NCBI RefSeq assembly: GCF_036880985.1
Contig: NZ_JBAJNO010000009.1
Span: 1,798,001-1,862,000 of the forward strand
Direction of reading: 5' to 3'
DNA: 64,000 nt
Source of the DNA: Limibacter armeniacum
Lineage (GTDB): Bacteria > Bacteroidota > Bacteroidia > Cytophagales > Flammeovirgaceae
Position numbers and translations under genes: made by a program. Numbering within the stretch: position 1 is the first letter of the stretch; each line of letters begins with the position of its first letter. Positions 33,209 to 41,974 of this stretch are shown piece by piece. A model generated the notes under the pieces. The model had not been told where the DNA came from, ran no database searches, and saw only the letters and a program-made list of their open reading frames with translations.

Positions 33209-33964
33209 TTATGGTGGTCCTAAAGCAAAAGGATACAATCGCCTTTGAATATACCAAAGCCATACAACAAAGTGAACCAGCAATGGCACAGGGTATTTTT
33301 TCAGAGATTCAATTACTGCTCTCTCTTCAGAAACGACTTCCAGCAATGGAATAGAGACAACTGGCTTTGGCTTGAGAATTAATCTTGGATAAGGTTTTCT
33401 GTAAACCTTTCGGGGTGCTCGATATTGGAATGGTTTTCTTAGGTATAACGGTCTTGGTACAAAAGGCAAGCGAACAGGAATGCCAAACATCCAGCGAACC
33501 TTATACTCCTTATAATAGTTGCGCTTCCGGCGGCTATCCAGCCACTGCTTCAACGCCTTGTTATCCCGATGACGATAACGGATTCTTTCCCAGCTTGTCC
33601 AAAGGCGATAGCGGAAATCCCGTCTCTTACGCCAGTAGAAATACCGCCTCTTCGGAATGCGTTTCTCTTCGAAAAATTTCGGGTAAGGCCTTCTTGCCCT
33701 TATCGCTTTTCCTCTCCTGCCACCCTGTGACATAGGGATATCCCGACTGAAGTACGCTTTTACTCCTGCCACTGCTTTACGGCATCGGCTGTGCTGTTCC
33801 GCCGCAGGCGCATGGTAGCTGCCATCCTTATTGCAATTGCGTTCCACTTCCCTTTTGACCGTGGAGCGGTTTACCCCAATCTCCCTTGCAATAGCAGCAA
33901 AGGAAAATCCTTGAGGCAAGAGTCTTGCAATGGTTCCACGTTGTAAAAGGGTGAGTTGGGGCAT
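33209..33964 (-). CDS. IS30-type helix-turn-helix protein with basic Arg/Tyr-rich tail
   Basis: Protein of 251 residues. The first 60 match the HTH_38 domain of IS30 transposases (LTLLQRGTIARLLPQGFSF, IAREIGVNRSTVKREVERN, then YHAPAAEQHS). After that no DDE transposase core is visible. Residues about 80-215 are extremely rich in Arg, Lys, Tyr and Trp (for example KRRYFYWRKRRDFRYRLW and RKRNYYKEYKVRW), and the end is hydrophobic. It may be a recombined or domesticated transposase N-terminus acting as a nucleic-acid-binding protein, or an IS30 fragment fused to other sequence. It has its own terminator, which favours a retained gene. Confidence 0.65.
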   Translation of the reverse strand: MPQLTLLQRGTIARLLPQGFSFAAIAREIGVNRSTVKREVERNCNKDGSYHAPAAEQHSRCRKAVAGVKAYFSRDIPMSQGGRRGKAIRARRPYPKFFEEKRIPKRRYFYWRKRRDFRYRLWTSWERIRYRHRDNKALKQWLDSRRKRNYYKEYKVRWMFGIPVRLPFVPRPLYLRKPFQYRAPRKVYRKPYPRLILKPKPVVSIPLLEVVSEERAVIESLKKYPVPLLVHFVVWLWYIQRRLYPFALGPP

Positions 33965-34160
33965 AGTTGGTTAGTGGGTTAAGCATATAATAGACTGATA
34001 ATGAAAGGTATATTTTTTCTTTTGATCAGAAAACTGTGGCACTTACCTTTCCTTCTCAAATAATGTTATTTTTATTTCTTTTTCACGCTACGTACTACAA
34101 CTGATTCCACTTCTGATTAAATTATCACATCAAACAGTCTCCACCCTTACTCAATAGAAC

Positions 34161-35315
34161 ATGAACCAGAAAAACAAGCTTCTCAGGGTAGAACAGAAAG
34201 ATAAGCAAAAGTCACTAAGCAAAGCCCAGCAAGAATTTAACCGACTGACTAAGCGAATCGATACCCTTCAGAAAGGAATTCTGAAGGAAACGGAAAAAAT
34301 GGAAGCCTTTTTACAATTGTACCTCTCAGACTACGCTCCCAGCATTAAGGAAGTAGCAAAGCTGCAAGCGGAGATGGCGACCCAGATTCATTTGTCTACC
34401 GAACAGTATAAGTACACCAAAAAGCAACTGGAGAATATAAGAGAAGTCATTACCTTCTTACTGGATGAGGCTTTTGCTGAACTGGAGCCGGAACCTTCTC
34501 TGACTGACATCTACGACCAGTGGTCTTCCATAACCTATGAGGAGTCACTTGAAGCCGATAAGGAACATCTTCAGGACCTAGCCAAATCCATGTTTAGCCA
34601 GGCTTTTGGAGAAGAAATTGACCTGCCTGATTTTGAAACGGCTACTCCTGAAGATTTTAAAGCGTTCGAAGAAATGCTTTTAAAGAAATCAGAAGCGACA
34701 TTTGAAAAACAGCAAGCTGCACAAAAAGCGCAGAAGAAAACACCGAAACAACTGGAAAAAGAAGCCTTGCAACAAGAAGACGAGAAGAATAGGCTGAAAA
34801 GTCTTAAGAGCCTTTACCACTCTCTGGCCAAGCTGTTGCATCCTGACAAAGAAAACAGTGAGGTGGAAAAAGAACAGCGAGAAGAGCTGATGAAGCAGGT
34901 ATCGGAAGCCTATAAACAAAAGGACTTACCGACGCTCCTCAGACTGGAGATGGAATGGCTCCGAAAAGAATCTAACCACCTTGAAACCTTAACAGATCAG
35001 CAACTGTCCCTATATAACCAAACCCTGCAAGAGCAGACTTGGGCATTGTTTCAGGAAAAGAGCGATGTTCCTTATGATCCAAGGTATATACCTGTCCGTG
35101 ATTATAGCCTTTACACGCTCAAGTCTGGATTAAAGGAAATGAAGCAGGACATCAAAGAAAATCAGCAACGCATTCAGATGATGAAAGAAGACCTTGGTGC
35201 GATGCATACAAAAAAAGGAGTGCTATATGTAATCGAAGTCATTGAGAACACCATCGAAGCGATAGATCAGCAACGATCTTTTGATCTCTTCGGGTTTAAT
35301 GATTTTTTCAGGTAA
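34161..35315 (+). CDS. J-domain protein with N-terminal coiled coil
   Basis: Protein of 384 residues. The N-terminal 100 are helical and coiled-coil (KSLSKAQQEFNRLTKRIDTL), and an acidic region follows. The J domain is internal, about residues 205-265, with the HPD motif at 227-229 (LAKLLHPDKEN) and the helix IV region VSEAYKQKDLPTLLRLEMEW. A C-terminal helical region ends in a second coiled coil. J proteins stimulate Hsp70 ATPase; the C-terminal placement and lack of Gly/Phe or zinc-finger domains show it is not DnaJ itself but a specialised co-chaperone. It is a single gene ending at a bidirectional terminator. Confidence 0.85.
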   Translation: MNQKNKLLRVEQKDKQKSLSKAQQEFNRLTKRIDTLQKGILKETEKMEAFLQLYLSDYAPSIKEVAKLQAEMATQIHLSTEQYKYTKKQLENIREVITFLLDEAFAELEPEPSLTDIYDQWSSITYEESLEADKEHLQDLAKSMFSQAFGEEIDLPDFETATPEDFKAFEEMLLKKSEATFEKQQAAQKAQKKTPKQLEKEALQQEDEKNRLKSLKSLYHSLAKLLHPDKENSEVEKEQREELMKQVSEAYKQKDLPTLLRLEMEWLRKESNHLETLTDQQLSLYNQTLQEQTWALFQEKSDVPYDPRYIPVRDYSLYTLKSGLKEMKQDIKENQQRIQMMKEDLGAMHTKKGVLYVIEVIENTIEAIDQQRSFDLFGFNDFFR

Positions 35316-35410
35316 GATAGACTGTCTGTAATTTATTTGATGGCAACTCTGATGAATACCGTATAAGTACATAATTAAAGCCGGACATTCATCAGGCTTG
35401 ACGCAACATA

Positions 35411-35450
35411 CAAAAAGGACAAGGCCTTTTAGCTGCCTTGTCCTTTTGAA
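35411..35450. terminator. Bidirectional intrinsic terminator
   Basis: A 12-13-bp stem (35413-35425 with 35435-35447) with A/T flanks lies between the convergent J-domain and mnmE genes. Confidence 0.88.
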
Positions 35451-35479
35451 TAGAAGAAATAAATGGTAAAAATTCTTTA

Positions 35480-36862
35480 TTACTTTCCGATGCAGAATTT
35501 ACTGAAAATATTAGCCAGCAAATCATCTGTCGTTACCTCTCCAGTAATTTCTCCCAAATGATGTAATGCCGTACGGATATCCAATGCTAAGAAATCACCT
35601 GTGATATTCATACCAAGTCCGTTTAACACATCATCCAATGATTTTTGTGTTTCAAACAAGCTTTCGTAGTGACGGGCATTGGTTACTACAGTATTTCCTG
35701 TTCTGAACTGGTCGGCTTTTACCAATGCCAGCGCTTTTTCTTTTAAATCTTCCACACCTTCTTTCTGGTCTGCGGAAATTTCCACCAACTCCTTGCTGAA
35801 TACCGAAAACTCCCCTGCCAGTTTTTTCTCAGGTAACAGATCAATCTTGTTGGCAATCAGAATATAGGGTGTTCCGATCTGGCGGATTTCGTCCACTGCA
35901 TCGCGTACCTCATCAAACCCTTCTGTCAAAGCATCAAACATATAGAAGATCAAAGAGGCTTCCTTCATCTTCTTGTAAGAACGCTCTACCCCTATCGCTT
36001 CTACCTTATCTTCTGTATGGCGCAACCCAGCCGTATCAATAAATCGGAAAGTTATACCTCCAATATTAATCTCATCCTCAATAAAGTCACGGGTTGTACC
36101 GGCAATATCTGATACAATGGCTTTCTCCTCATTAAGCAGTGCATTGAGCAAGGTAGACTTTCCAGCATTTGGCTTACCTGCAATTACTGTTGGTACACCA
36201 TTCTTGATCACATTTCCTAAAGAGAAAGATTCTATCAGTCTTTTCAATACAGCCTGCAACTCATAAATCAGTGCTTTCAGGTCATCACGGTCTGCAAACT
36301 CTACATCCTCTTCACCAAAGTCCAGCTCCAGCTCAATCATGGAGGCAAAGTGGATCAACTTTTCACGCAGTGCCTTAATCTCTATCGAGAAACCACCACG
36401 CATCTGGTTCATGGCAGCATCATGGCTGGCATCCGAATCAGATGCAATCAGGTCTGCTACGGCTTCTGCCTGTGCCAAGTCAAACTTGCCATTCAGGAAG
36501 GCTCGTTTTGTAAACTCTCCTGCCTTAGCATAGCGTACACCATTTTCAGAAAATAGCTTCAGCAATTTCTGTACAATAAACTCTGAACCGTGGCAAGAGA
36601 TCTCTACTGTATTTTCGCCTGTATAAGAGTTCGGCCCTTTAAATACAGTAACCAACACCTCATCCACAATATGGTCTTCTGCATCACGGATGGTCCCGAA
36701 ATGAGCCGTATGCCCTTTTTGCTTTTCAAGGTCTTTCCCTTTAAAAAGCTTATTGGTAATCGAAATGGCGTCCTCCCCCGAAACACGCAGTACGTGAATA
36801 GCCCCTTTACCCGGAGCAGTAGCCAAAGCGATAATAGTATCTTGTGTATCAATCAGTTTCAT
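35480..36862 (-). CDS. mnmE: tRNA modification GTPase MnmE
   Basis: Protein of 460 residues, normal length. The N-terminal tetrahydrofolate-binding domain starts with DTIIALATAPGKGAIHVLRVSG. A helical domain follows, then the inserted G domain: G1 GKPNAGKST (near 228), G2/G3 DIAGTTRD and DTAGLR, and G4 NKID. The C-terminal CIGK motif carries the catalytic Cys. With MnmG it installs the cmnm5 group on wobble uridine of certain tRNAs. It is essential for correct decoding in many bacteria. Single-gene unit here; mnmG is not in the window. Confidence 0.97.
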   Translation of the reverse strand: MKLIDTQDTIIALATAPGKGAIHVLRVSGEDAISITNKLFKGKDLEKQKGHTAHFGTIRDAEDHIVDEVLVTVFKGPNSYTGENTVEISCHGSEFIVQKLLKLFSENGVRYAKAGEFTKRAFLNGKFDLAQAEAVADLIASDSDASHDAAMNQMRGGFSIEIKALREKLIHFASMIELELDFGEEDVEFADRDDLKALIYELQAVLKRLIESFSLGNVIKNGVPTVIAGKPNAGKSTLLNALLNEEKAIVSDIAGTTRDFIEDEINIGGITFRFIDTAGLRHTEDKVEAIGVERSYKKMKEASLIFYMFDALTEGFDEVRDAVDEIRQIGTPYILIANKIDLLPEKKLAGEFSVFSKELVEISADQKEGVEDLKEKALALVKADQFRTGNTVVTNARHYESLFETQKSLDDVLNGLGMNITGDFLALDIRTALHHLGEITGEVTTDDLLANIFSKFCIGK

Positions 36863-36918
36863 ATATTTCGCTTATTCTTTTCGGGAGTAAAAACCAAGGT
36901 CTCTCCCAAATGTTTCCG

Positions 36919-36926
36919 CAAAGATA
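36919..36926 (-). promoter_or_regulatory. mnmE: -7 promoter element of mnmE
   Basis: On the reverse strand TATCTTTG fits TAnnTTTG, about 57 bases before the mnmE start. No TTG at -33. Confidence 0.45.
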
Positions 36927-36975
36927 GGAAAAATAGACTTGAGACTTCAGCCTTGATAGAGGAGATAGGAAATCA

Positions 36976-37011
36976 ATAAAAAAGCCACAGCAAACAGGTT
37001 GTTTACTGTGG
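36976..37011 (-). terminator. Intrinsic terminator of the small lipoprotein gene
   Basis: A 13-bp stem (36983-36995 with 36999-37011; the single mismatch is a G.U pair on the reverse RNA) is followed by TTTTTTATT on the reverse strand. Confidence 0.85.
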
Positions 37012-37043
37012 CATTTCATCAAAGTATGTAACAGCAAGGATAT

Positions 37044-37490
37044 TTACTCCTTAGCCTCTGTTTCCTGCTGAGGTGTTTCTTCAGTTTCACCTTCAGTCGG
37101 TTCAGAAGTCTCTTCTTCTGTCACTTCTGCTTCTGGGTCAGTACTCTCTGTTTCTTCTACCTGAGTACCATCCTCAGTCACAGTCTCCTTATCTTTGTTC
37201 ACTTTGTATTCTACTTCTCTGCCATCTTCCAGCAATGCTGTTGCCTTCAACTGTAGTACACCGTTCTCTTCGTGTACCTCAAAGGATTTGATCTCAGCAA
37301 CACCACTTTCGTATTGCTTTTCAATCTCAGCAATCATTGCTGTACTCAGCTTTTCTTCCATGGCAGGTGCTAGGCTGGCTGCGGCTGTCTGTACTTCCGT
37401 CTGCTCACCTCCTTCTTCCTGCTTTTGCGAACATGATGCTAAGGCAAATAGTGATGCCATCAGCAAAATCAAACGTTTTGTCGTCATCAT
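37044..37490 (-). CDS. Small lipoprotein with the same repeat domain as the 2.6-kb lipoprotein
   Basis: Protein of 148 residues with lipobox ALASC (Cys20). Residues about 51-100 (AEIEKQYESGVAEIKSFEVHEE, then KATALLEDGREVEYKV; segments as read) align with the repeats of the lipoprotein at 2585-3373, sharing EI/EE..Y.S.V..I...E and ATALLEDGR. The C-terminal third is low complexity, rich in Glu, Thr and Pro, and probably extended. The function is unknown; the shared domain suggests a small lineage-specific envelope family. Monocistronic, with its own terminator. No TTAACC array was found upstream. Confidence 0.75.
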   Translation of the reverse strand: MMTTKRLILLMASLFALASCSQKQEEGGEQTEVQTAAASLAPAMEEKLSTAMIAEIEKQYESGVAEIKSFEVHEENGVLQLKATALLEDGREVEYKVNKDKETVTEDGTQVEETESTDPEAEVTEEETSEPTEGETEETPQQETEAKE

Positions 37491-37706
37491 AGTCTTTGGG
37501 GTTTGGTTTCTGATTGAACATGAGGCAAAACCGACAAGGCTTTACCTTATATCATATACCTGATATTTCCATGAGCAAACACATTACCAAAATTGACAGC
37601 ACGGATAAATAAATATTTTAAAATTTAATTCTAAATATTAACATAATATTAATATTTTTAGATAGCAACATACAATAATACCTTATTATAAAGCAACAAA
37701 GCCATT

Positions 37707-37982
37707 ATGAACAACTATATCTATCTGCTCAACCAACAAGAAAAAATTATTGACAGAACCTGTATCTCTGACCTTGAGCTCGGAACCTACTGGACTATGG
37801 GCGCACTCCAAAAACAGAGAATCAGAAGTATGGTTTCTACGAGTGAACGTGAAAAAATTTATTGCCTTATTGAAGATCAATTTCGTTCATTAGCCCTACA
37901 GGATAAGAAAGAGTTTGTATTGGATTTCAATCAGTTTGGGATACCGATCAAGCTACTCTACACCTATGAAATGATAGGATAA
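37707..37982 (+). CDS. Small hypothetical protein (91 residues)
   Basis: A frame of 91 residues with an ATG start, preceded by about 200 bases of AT-rich sequence. No recognised family. It is mixed alpha/beta, with no signal peptide or cysteine cluster apart from one Cys near each end (RTCISD, KIYCLIE). The next gene starts 108 bases later on the same strand, so they could be co-transcribed, but nothing ties them together. Confidence 0.55.
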   Translation: MNNYIYLLNQQEKIIDRTCISDLELGTYWTMGALQKQRIRSMVSTSEREKIYCLIEDQFRSLALQDKKEFVLDFNQFGIPIKLLYTYEMIG

Positions 37983-38090
37983 GGAATTGAAATATTCCAT
38001 TACGATGCATTTTTGTCATTTTCCCTACATTTTATGCTTGTACTGATTTGTATGTTTGCCTCAGCGTTAAACACAAACTTTACAAGCAAA

Positions 38091-38708
38091 ATGAAAAGAT
38101 CAATATTACTGATAGCAGGGATACTATTAAGCCTAGTAACAGCAGCTCAAAACGTCCCAACCAAAGCAGAAGACATCAGTCCGTTGCTTATTGGTGAAAG
38201 CGTACCGGAAGTAGCACTTACCAACACCAATGGCAACAAGGTTACTCTCAAAGAGGTTTTAAAGCAAAAACCTACTGTACTCGTATTTTATCGTGGTGGA
38301 TGGTGTCCGTATTGTAACCGCCAGCTTTCGGGTTTGGGAGCAATTGCTGACCAACTTGTAGCCAAAGGCTTTCAGATTGTAGCAGTGAGTCCTGACACGC
38401 CTGAAAACCTTCAAGCGACAATTGACAAAAATGAGCTAAACTATACACTACTTTCTGACAGTAAGATGGAAGCGGCACGTCAGTTCGGTATTTCATTTAA
38501 AGTAAGCCAACAAACTTTGACCAAATACAAAGATTATGGTATCAACCTGACAACAGCTTCAGGAGAATCACATAACGAGCTACCGGTTCCTTCTGTATTT
38601 ATTGTAGACAAAGAAGGAAAGATCCATTTCGAGTACATTAACCCTGACTACTCTAAACGAATCAGCAGTGAACTGCTTTTAGCAGCTACTGAAGGACTGG
38701 AAATGTAA
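38091..38708 (+). CDS. Exported peroxiredoxin-like / thiol reductase protein
   Basis: Thioredoxin-fold AhpC/TSA-type protein of 205 residues from the ATG at 38091, which gives a signal peptide ending in VTAAQ (an upstream TTG adds an unlikely leader). The motif FYRGGWCPYCNRQLSGL has Cys72 and Cys75; this CxxC form is characteristic of the peroxiredoxin-like group found in Bacteroidota. It is predicted periplasmic. It may reduce peroxides or maintain thiols in the envelope. Bounded by a terminator. Confidence 0.88.
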   Translation: MKRSILLIAGILLSLVTAAQNVPTKAEDISPLLIGESVPEVALTNTNGNKVTLKEVLKQKPTVLVFYRGGWCPYCNRQLSGLGAIADQLVAKGFQIVAVSPDTPENLQATIDKNELNYTLLSDSKMEAARQFGISFKVSQQTLTKYKDYGINLTTASGESHNELPVPSVFIVDKEGKIHFEYINPDYSKRISSELLLAATEGLEM

Positions 38709-38740
38709 GGAAAGCAATACTTTTGAAGGACAACATACCG

Positions 38741-38779
38741 AAGCACTTCAGTAAAACTTCTGAAGTGCTTTTCTTTTTC
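38741..38779 (+). terminator. Intrinsic terminator
   Basis: An 11-bp stem (38741-38751 with 38760-38770) is followed by TTCTTTTTC, 33 bases after the peroxiredoxin-like stop. Confidence 0.82.
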
Positions 38780-38916
38780 TCCCTTACTGCTAACATTCAT
38801 TTGAGTACAATGAACAACCTTTGAAAAGTGTTATAAAAACCCTTAATTGTTAAAAAATAAATACAATGTTCATTTTTTAACTTGAATAAAGTATTTTGAA
38901 CGTTTTTGATTTTTAA

Positions 38917-38947
38917 TTGCACCCACCTAATACTCCTTCTACTTTTG
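38917..38947 (+). promoter_or_regulatory. Promoter of the TonB receptor gene
   Basis: TTG (38917-38919), 20 bases, then TACTTTTG (38940-38947) match the Bacteroidota consensus TTG-N17..23-TAnnTTTG. The leader to the start at 39188 would be about 235 bases; I recognise no riboswitch in it. Confidence 0.65.
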
Positions 38948-39187
38948 CATCATCTAACAAACAATTTACCAGATAAATACCAGACATGGTATGCATTGAA
39001 AAGATGATACAATTAAACCAAATAATTCATACAACAATGTATCTACGCTTACGACAATCCCGACGATAGGCATTCCTTACTAATCTCATGTGTTTCATAC
39101 ACGCCAAAAGGCACCAATCAGGTATTGGGCGTCCTGCAATTCTATTGTTTAAATTTTCACAAACAGACTTCAATTACCAGCAATACA

Positions 39188-41731
39188 ATGTCTAGAATTA
39201 GCCTACTTGTTTTCTTGGCAAGCATATTTACTGCATTACAGGCTTTTGCCGGAAACATTACCATAAGCGGAACAGTAACAGACACGCAAAATGAGCCCCT
39301 TCCAGGAGTGGGCATCCTGATTAAAGGAACAGCCAAAGGTACCACCTCTGATATAGATGGTAAATTCACCTTGGCAGTAGACGGTCCTGCAACATTGATC
39401 TTCAGCTTTGTAGGGTATCAGGATAAAGAAGTAAATGTATCGGGGGCTACTACCTTAAACGTCCAATTGATAGAGGAAGAAACTTTCCTTGAAGATGTAG
39501 TAGTAATCGGTAGCCGTAATGCTAACAGATCATCTTTGGAGACAGCTGTTCCAGTTGATGTTTTGCCACTGGATAAAGTAACCAATACAGTCGGACAAGT
39601 TGATCTTACACAGCTGCTTCAGTTTGCCGCTCCTTCTTTCAATGCCAACAACAATGCGGGATCTGATGGTAGTGACCATATCCAATCAGCTTCTTTGAGA
39701 GGCTTGGGACCTGATCAGGTTTTGGTTCTGATTAATGGCAAGAGAAGACATACTTCTTCCCTAGTCAACTTATTGGGAACAAGAGAAAGAGGCAAGGTAG
39801 CTACTGACCTAAATACAATTCCTGTTTCCGCCATTGAAAGAATCGAAGTTCTGAGAGACGGTGCTGCTGCTCAATACGGATCTGATGCCATTGCCGGTGT
39901 GATTAACATTGTGTTGAAAAAACAAACTGACAAGGTTGAGATCAATACTGCTGCCGGCATCTATCAGGAAGGCGATGGCGAGAACCTGATGGCCAATACC
40001 AATTTTGGTTTCAAGATGGGCAAAGAAGGTTTTGTCAATGTATCCGCTGAAGTAAACAAGAGATACAAGACTGACAGAGCACCTGAAGGTGAAATGAGGG
40101 TTATCGGTGATGCCGAGATGTTGAATACCTCCACATTCATCAATGCGGAGCTGCCACTGGATGACAAGACTAAAGTTTATGCCTTTGGTGGTGTCAACTA
40201 CAGAGAAGGACAATCTGCAGCTTGGGGAAGAGCTGCCGACGATGACAGAAACATCCCTGAAATCTATCCAAATGGTTTTGTCCCTAATATTAATACCAAA
40301 ATTCAAGACTACTCTGCAACAGCCGGAATCACACACAAGGTAAAAGGATGGAACCTTGATTTGAGTAATACTTTCGGGCACAACAGGATGTCTTTTGATA
40401 TTTCCAATACACTGAATGCTTCAATAGGAGCTACTTCACCTACTGACTTCTATGCAGGTGGCTTTACATTTGGTCAAAACGTGACCAACCTGAATGCTTC
40501 CAAGTTCTTCCCTGAAGTACTGGAAGGATTGAACATTGCTGCAGGGGGAGAGTTCAGAGTAGATATGTACACAATCTTTTCAGGTGAGGAAGGTACATGG
40601 AAAAATTACCAACAGACTACGAATGAGGATGGAAGCTATAAGCAAGGTGGTTCTCAAGGATTCCCAGGATTTAGCCCTTCCAATGAGGTAGATGCCAGCA
40701 GACATAACGTAGCTGCATACCTGGATGCTGAATTGGATATCACCAAAGCATGGATGGTTGGCGCTGCTGTAAGAGCAGAAAACTACAGTGATTTTGGTAG
40801 TACAGTGAACGGAAAATTAGCTTCCAGATACTCTTTTGGTGAAGGCTTTGCACTAAGAGGCTCTATCAGTACAGGATTCAGAGCGCCATCACTACAACAA
40901 GCTTATTTCAACTCTACTTATACAGACTTTATTCAGGGCGTAGCGACTGAAGTAATACTGGCACCAAATGACAGTGAGATAGCCAAGGCTCTTGGAATTC
41001 CAAAGCTGAAAGAGGAAACTTCTAAGAACTACTCACTAGGCTTTACAGCTACACCAACTGAAGGGCTGACACTAACGGTTGATGCTTACCAGATTGATAT
41101 TGAAGACAGAATTGTACTGACAGGTTACTTCTCAAGTGATGATCCTGAGATTGGTGACGAACTTCAAGCACTTGGTGTTGGTCAGGCTGCATTCTTTACC
41201 AATGCTATTGATACCAAAACACAAGGTGTAGATATGGTGGTAAGCTATAGAACGGACATTGGTCAAAACAACTTGGGAGTTTCCTTAGGTGCCAACTACA
41301 ACAAGACAAAAGTGGTAGGCGACGTAAAGACTTCTCCTGAACTGGAAGGCAAGGAAGATATTTACTTTGGAGAAAGAGAGAAGTATTTCCTTGAAGGTTC
41401 TGCTCCTGAATGGAAAGGTAACCTGACGGTAGACTATACTTTTGGCAAATTTGCAGCAATGGCGAGACAGAGCTACTTCGGCAATGTCGTAATGGGTACT
41501 TGGTCTGGTGATGGATTGGTTCAGCATTATACGCCTAAAATGACCACTGACATCAGCTTGACTTACAATATGACGGACAATGCGAAAGTAACAGTTGGTG
41601 GTTCCAATATTTTCAATGTATATCCTGACAAACAGGATCCAAACGAGACTGACAGCGGAGGATACTGGGAAGCAACCCAAATGGGCTTTAACGGCGCTTA
41701 CTGGTTTGCAAGACTAGGCTTCAGCTTCTAA
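39188..41731 (+). CDS. TonB-dependent outer membrane receptor
   Basis: Protein of 847 residues from the ATG at 39188, with a signal peptide ending in AFAG. An N-terminal carboxypeptidase-regulatory-like domain (about 25-105: GTVTDTQNEPLPGVGILIKG) precedes the plug domain (about 120-240: PVDVLPL, SLRGLGPDQVLVLINGKRRH, IERIEVLRDGAAAQYGSDAIAGVINI). The beta barrel follows and ends in WFARLGFSF. It transports an unknown substrate (siderophore, vitamin or other large nutrient). There is no SusD partner downstream, so it is not a classic polysaccharide (SusCD) system. A lipoprotein gene follows after 243 bases with its own promoter element. Confidence 0.93.
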   Translation: MSRISLLVFLASIFTALQAFAGNITISGTVTDTQNEPLPGVGILIKGTAKGTTSDIDGKFTLAVDGPATLIFSFVGYQDKEVNVSGATTLNVQLIEEETFLEDVVVIGSRNANRSSLETAVPVDVLPLDKVTNTVGQVDLTQLLQFAAPSFNANNNAGSDGSDHIQSASLRGLGPDQVLVLINGKRRHTSSLVNLLGTRERGKVATDLNTIPVSAIERIEVLRDGAAAQYGSDAIAGVINIVLKKQTDKVEINTAAGIYQEGDGENLMANTNFGFKMGKEGFVNVSAEVNKRYKTDRAPEGEMRVIGDAEMLNTSTFINAELPLDDKTKVYAFGGVNYREGQSAAWGRAADDDRNIPEIYPNGFVPNINTKIQDYSATAGITHKVKGWNLDLSNTFGHNRMSFDISNTLNASIGATSPTDFYAGGFTFGQNVTNLNASKFFPEVLEGLNIAAGGEFRVDMYTIFSGEEGTWKNYQQTTNEDGSYKQGGSQGFPGFSPSNEVDASRHNVAAYLDAELDITKAWMVGAAVRAENYSDFGSTVNGKLASRYSFGEGFALRGSISTGFRAPSLQQAYFNSTYTDFIQGVATEVILAPNDSEIAKALGIPKLKEETSKNYSLGFTATPTEGLTLTVDAYQIDIEDRIVLTGYFSSDDPEIGDELQALGVGQAAFFTNAIDTKTQGVDMVVSYRTDIGQNNLGVSLGANYNKTKVVGDVKTSPELEGKEDIYFGEREKYFLEGSAPEWKGNLTVDYTFGKFAAMARQSYFGNVVMGTWSGDGLVQHYTPKMTTDISLTYNMTDNAKVTVGGSNIFNVYPDKQDPNETDSGGYWEATQMGFNGAYWFARLGFSF

Positions 41732-41756
41732 AATATTATTTACTAGCTATGAACTC

Positions 41757-41795
41757 AAAGGGGACTTTTCTGTAAAGAGGGTCTCCTTTTTCATT
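41757..41795 (+). terminator. Intrinsic terminator of the TonB receptor gene
   Basis: A 9-bp stem (41757-41765 with 41781-41789, one wobble pair) is followed by TTTCATTTTTC, 25 bases after the stop. Confidence 0.6.
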
Positions 41796-41876
41796 TTTCA
41801 TCCATTCTTTATGTAGAAAATTATATCCTATACTTTTTCACAACCTTTCGTACACATAGGGGTAACCTTTCTCGCT

Positions 41877-41884
41877 TATTTTTG
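41877..41884 (+). promoter_or_regulatory. -7 promoter element of the choice-of-anchor I gene
   Basis: TATTTTTG fits TAnnTTTG, 90 bases before the start at 41975. No TTG at -33. Confidence 0.4.
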
Positions 41885-41974
41885 CACCCGTCAAATTAAC
41901 AAATCAAACCTTTACATCCCTTAGAAGTAATTCTGAAGGTATTTTTCTCCACTCTTAATTCTTGTGCTAAAACA

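Noticed and set aside
33209-33964. Complete IS30 insertion sequence
   Set aside because: Only the HTH part is recognisable; there is no DDE catalytic core and no convincing terminal inverted repeats flank it.
39809-40381. 190-residue open frame opposite the TonB receptor gene
   Set aside because: It lies wholly within a clear coding sequence, and its protein has no recognised domain.
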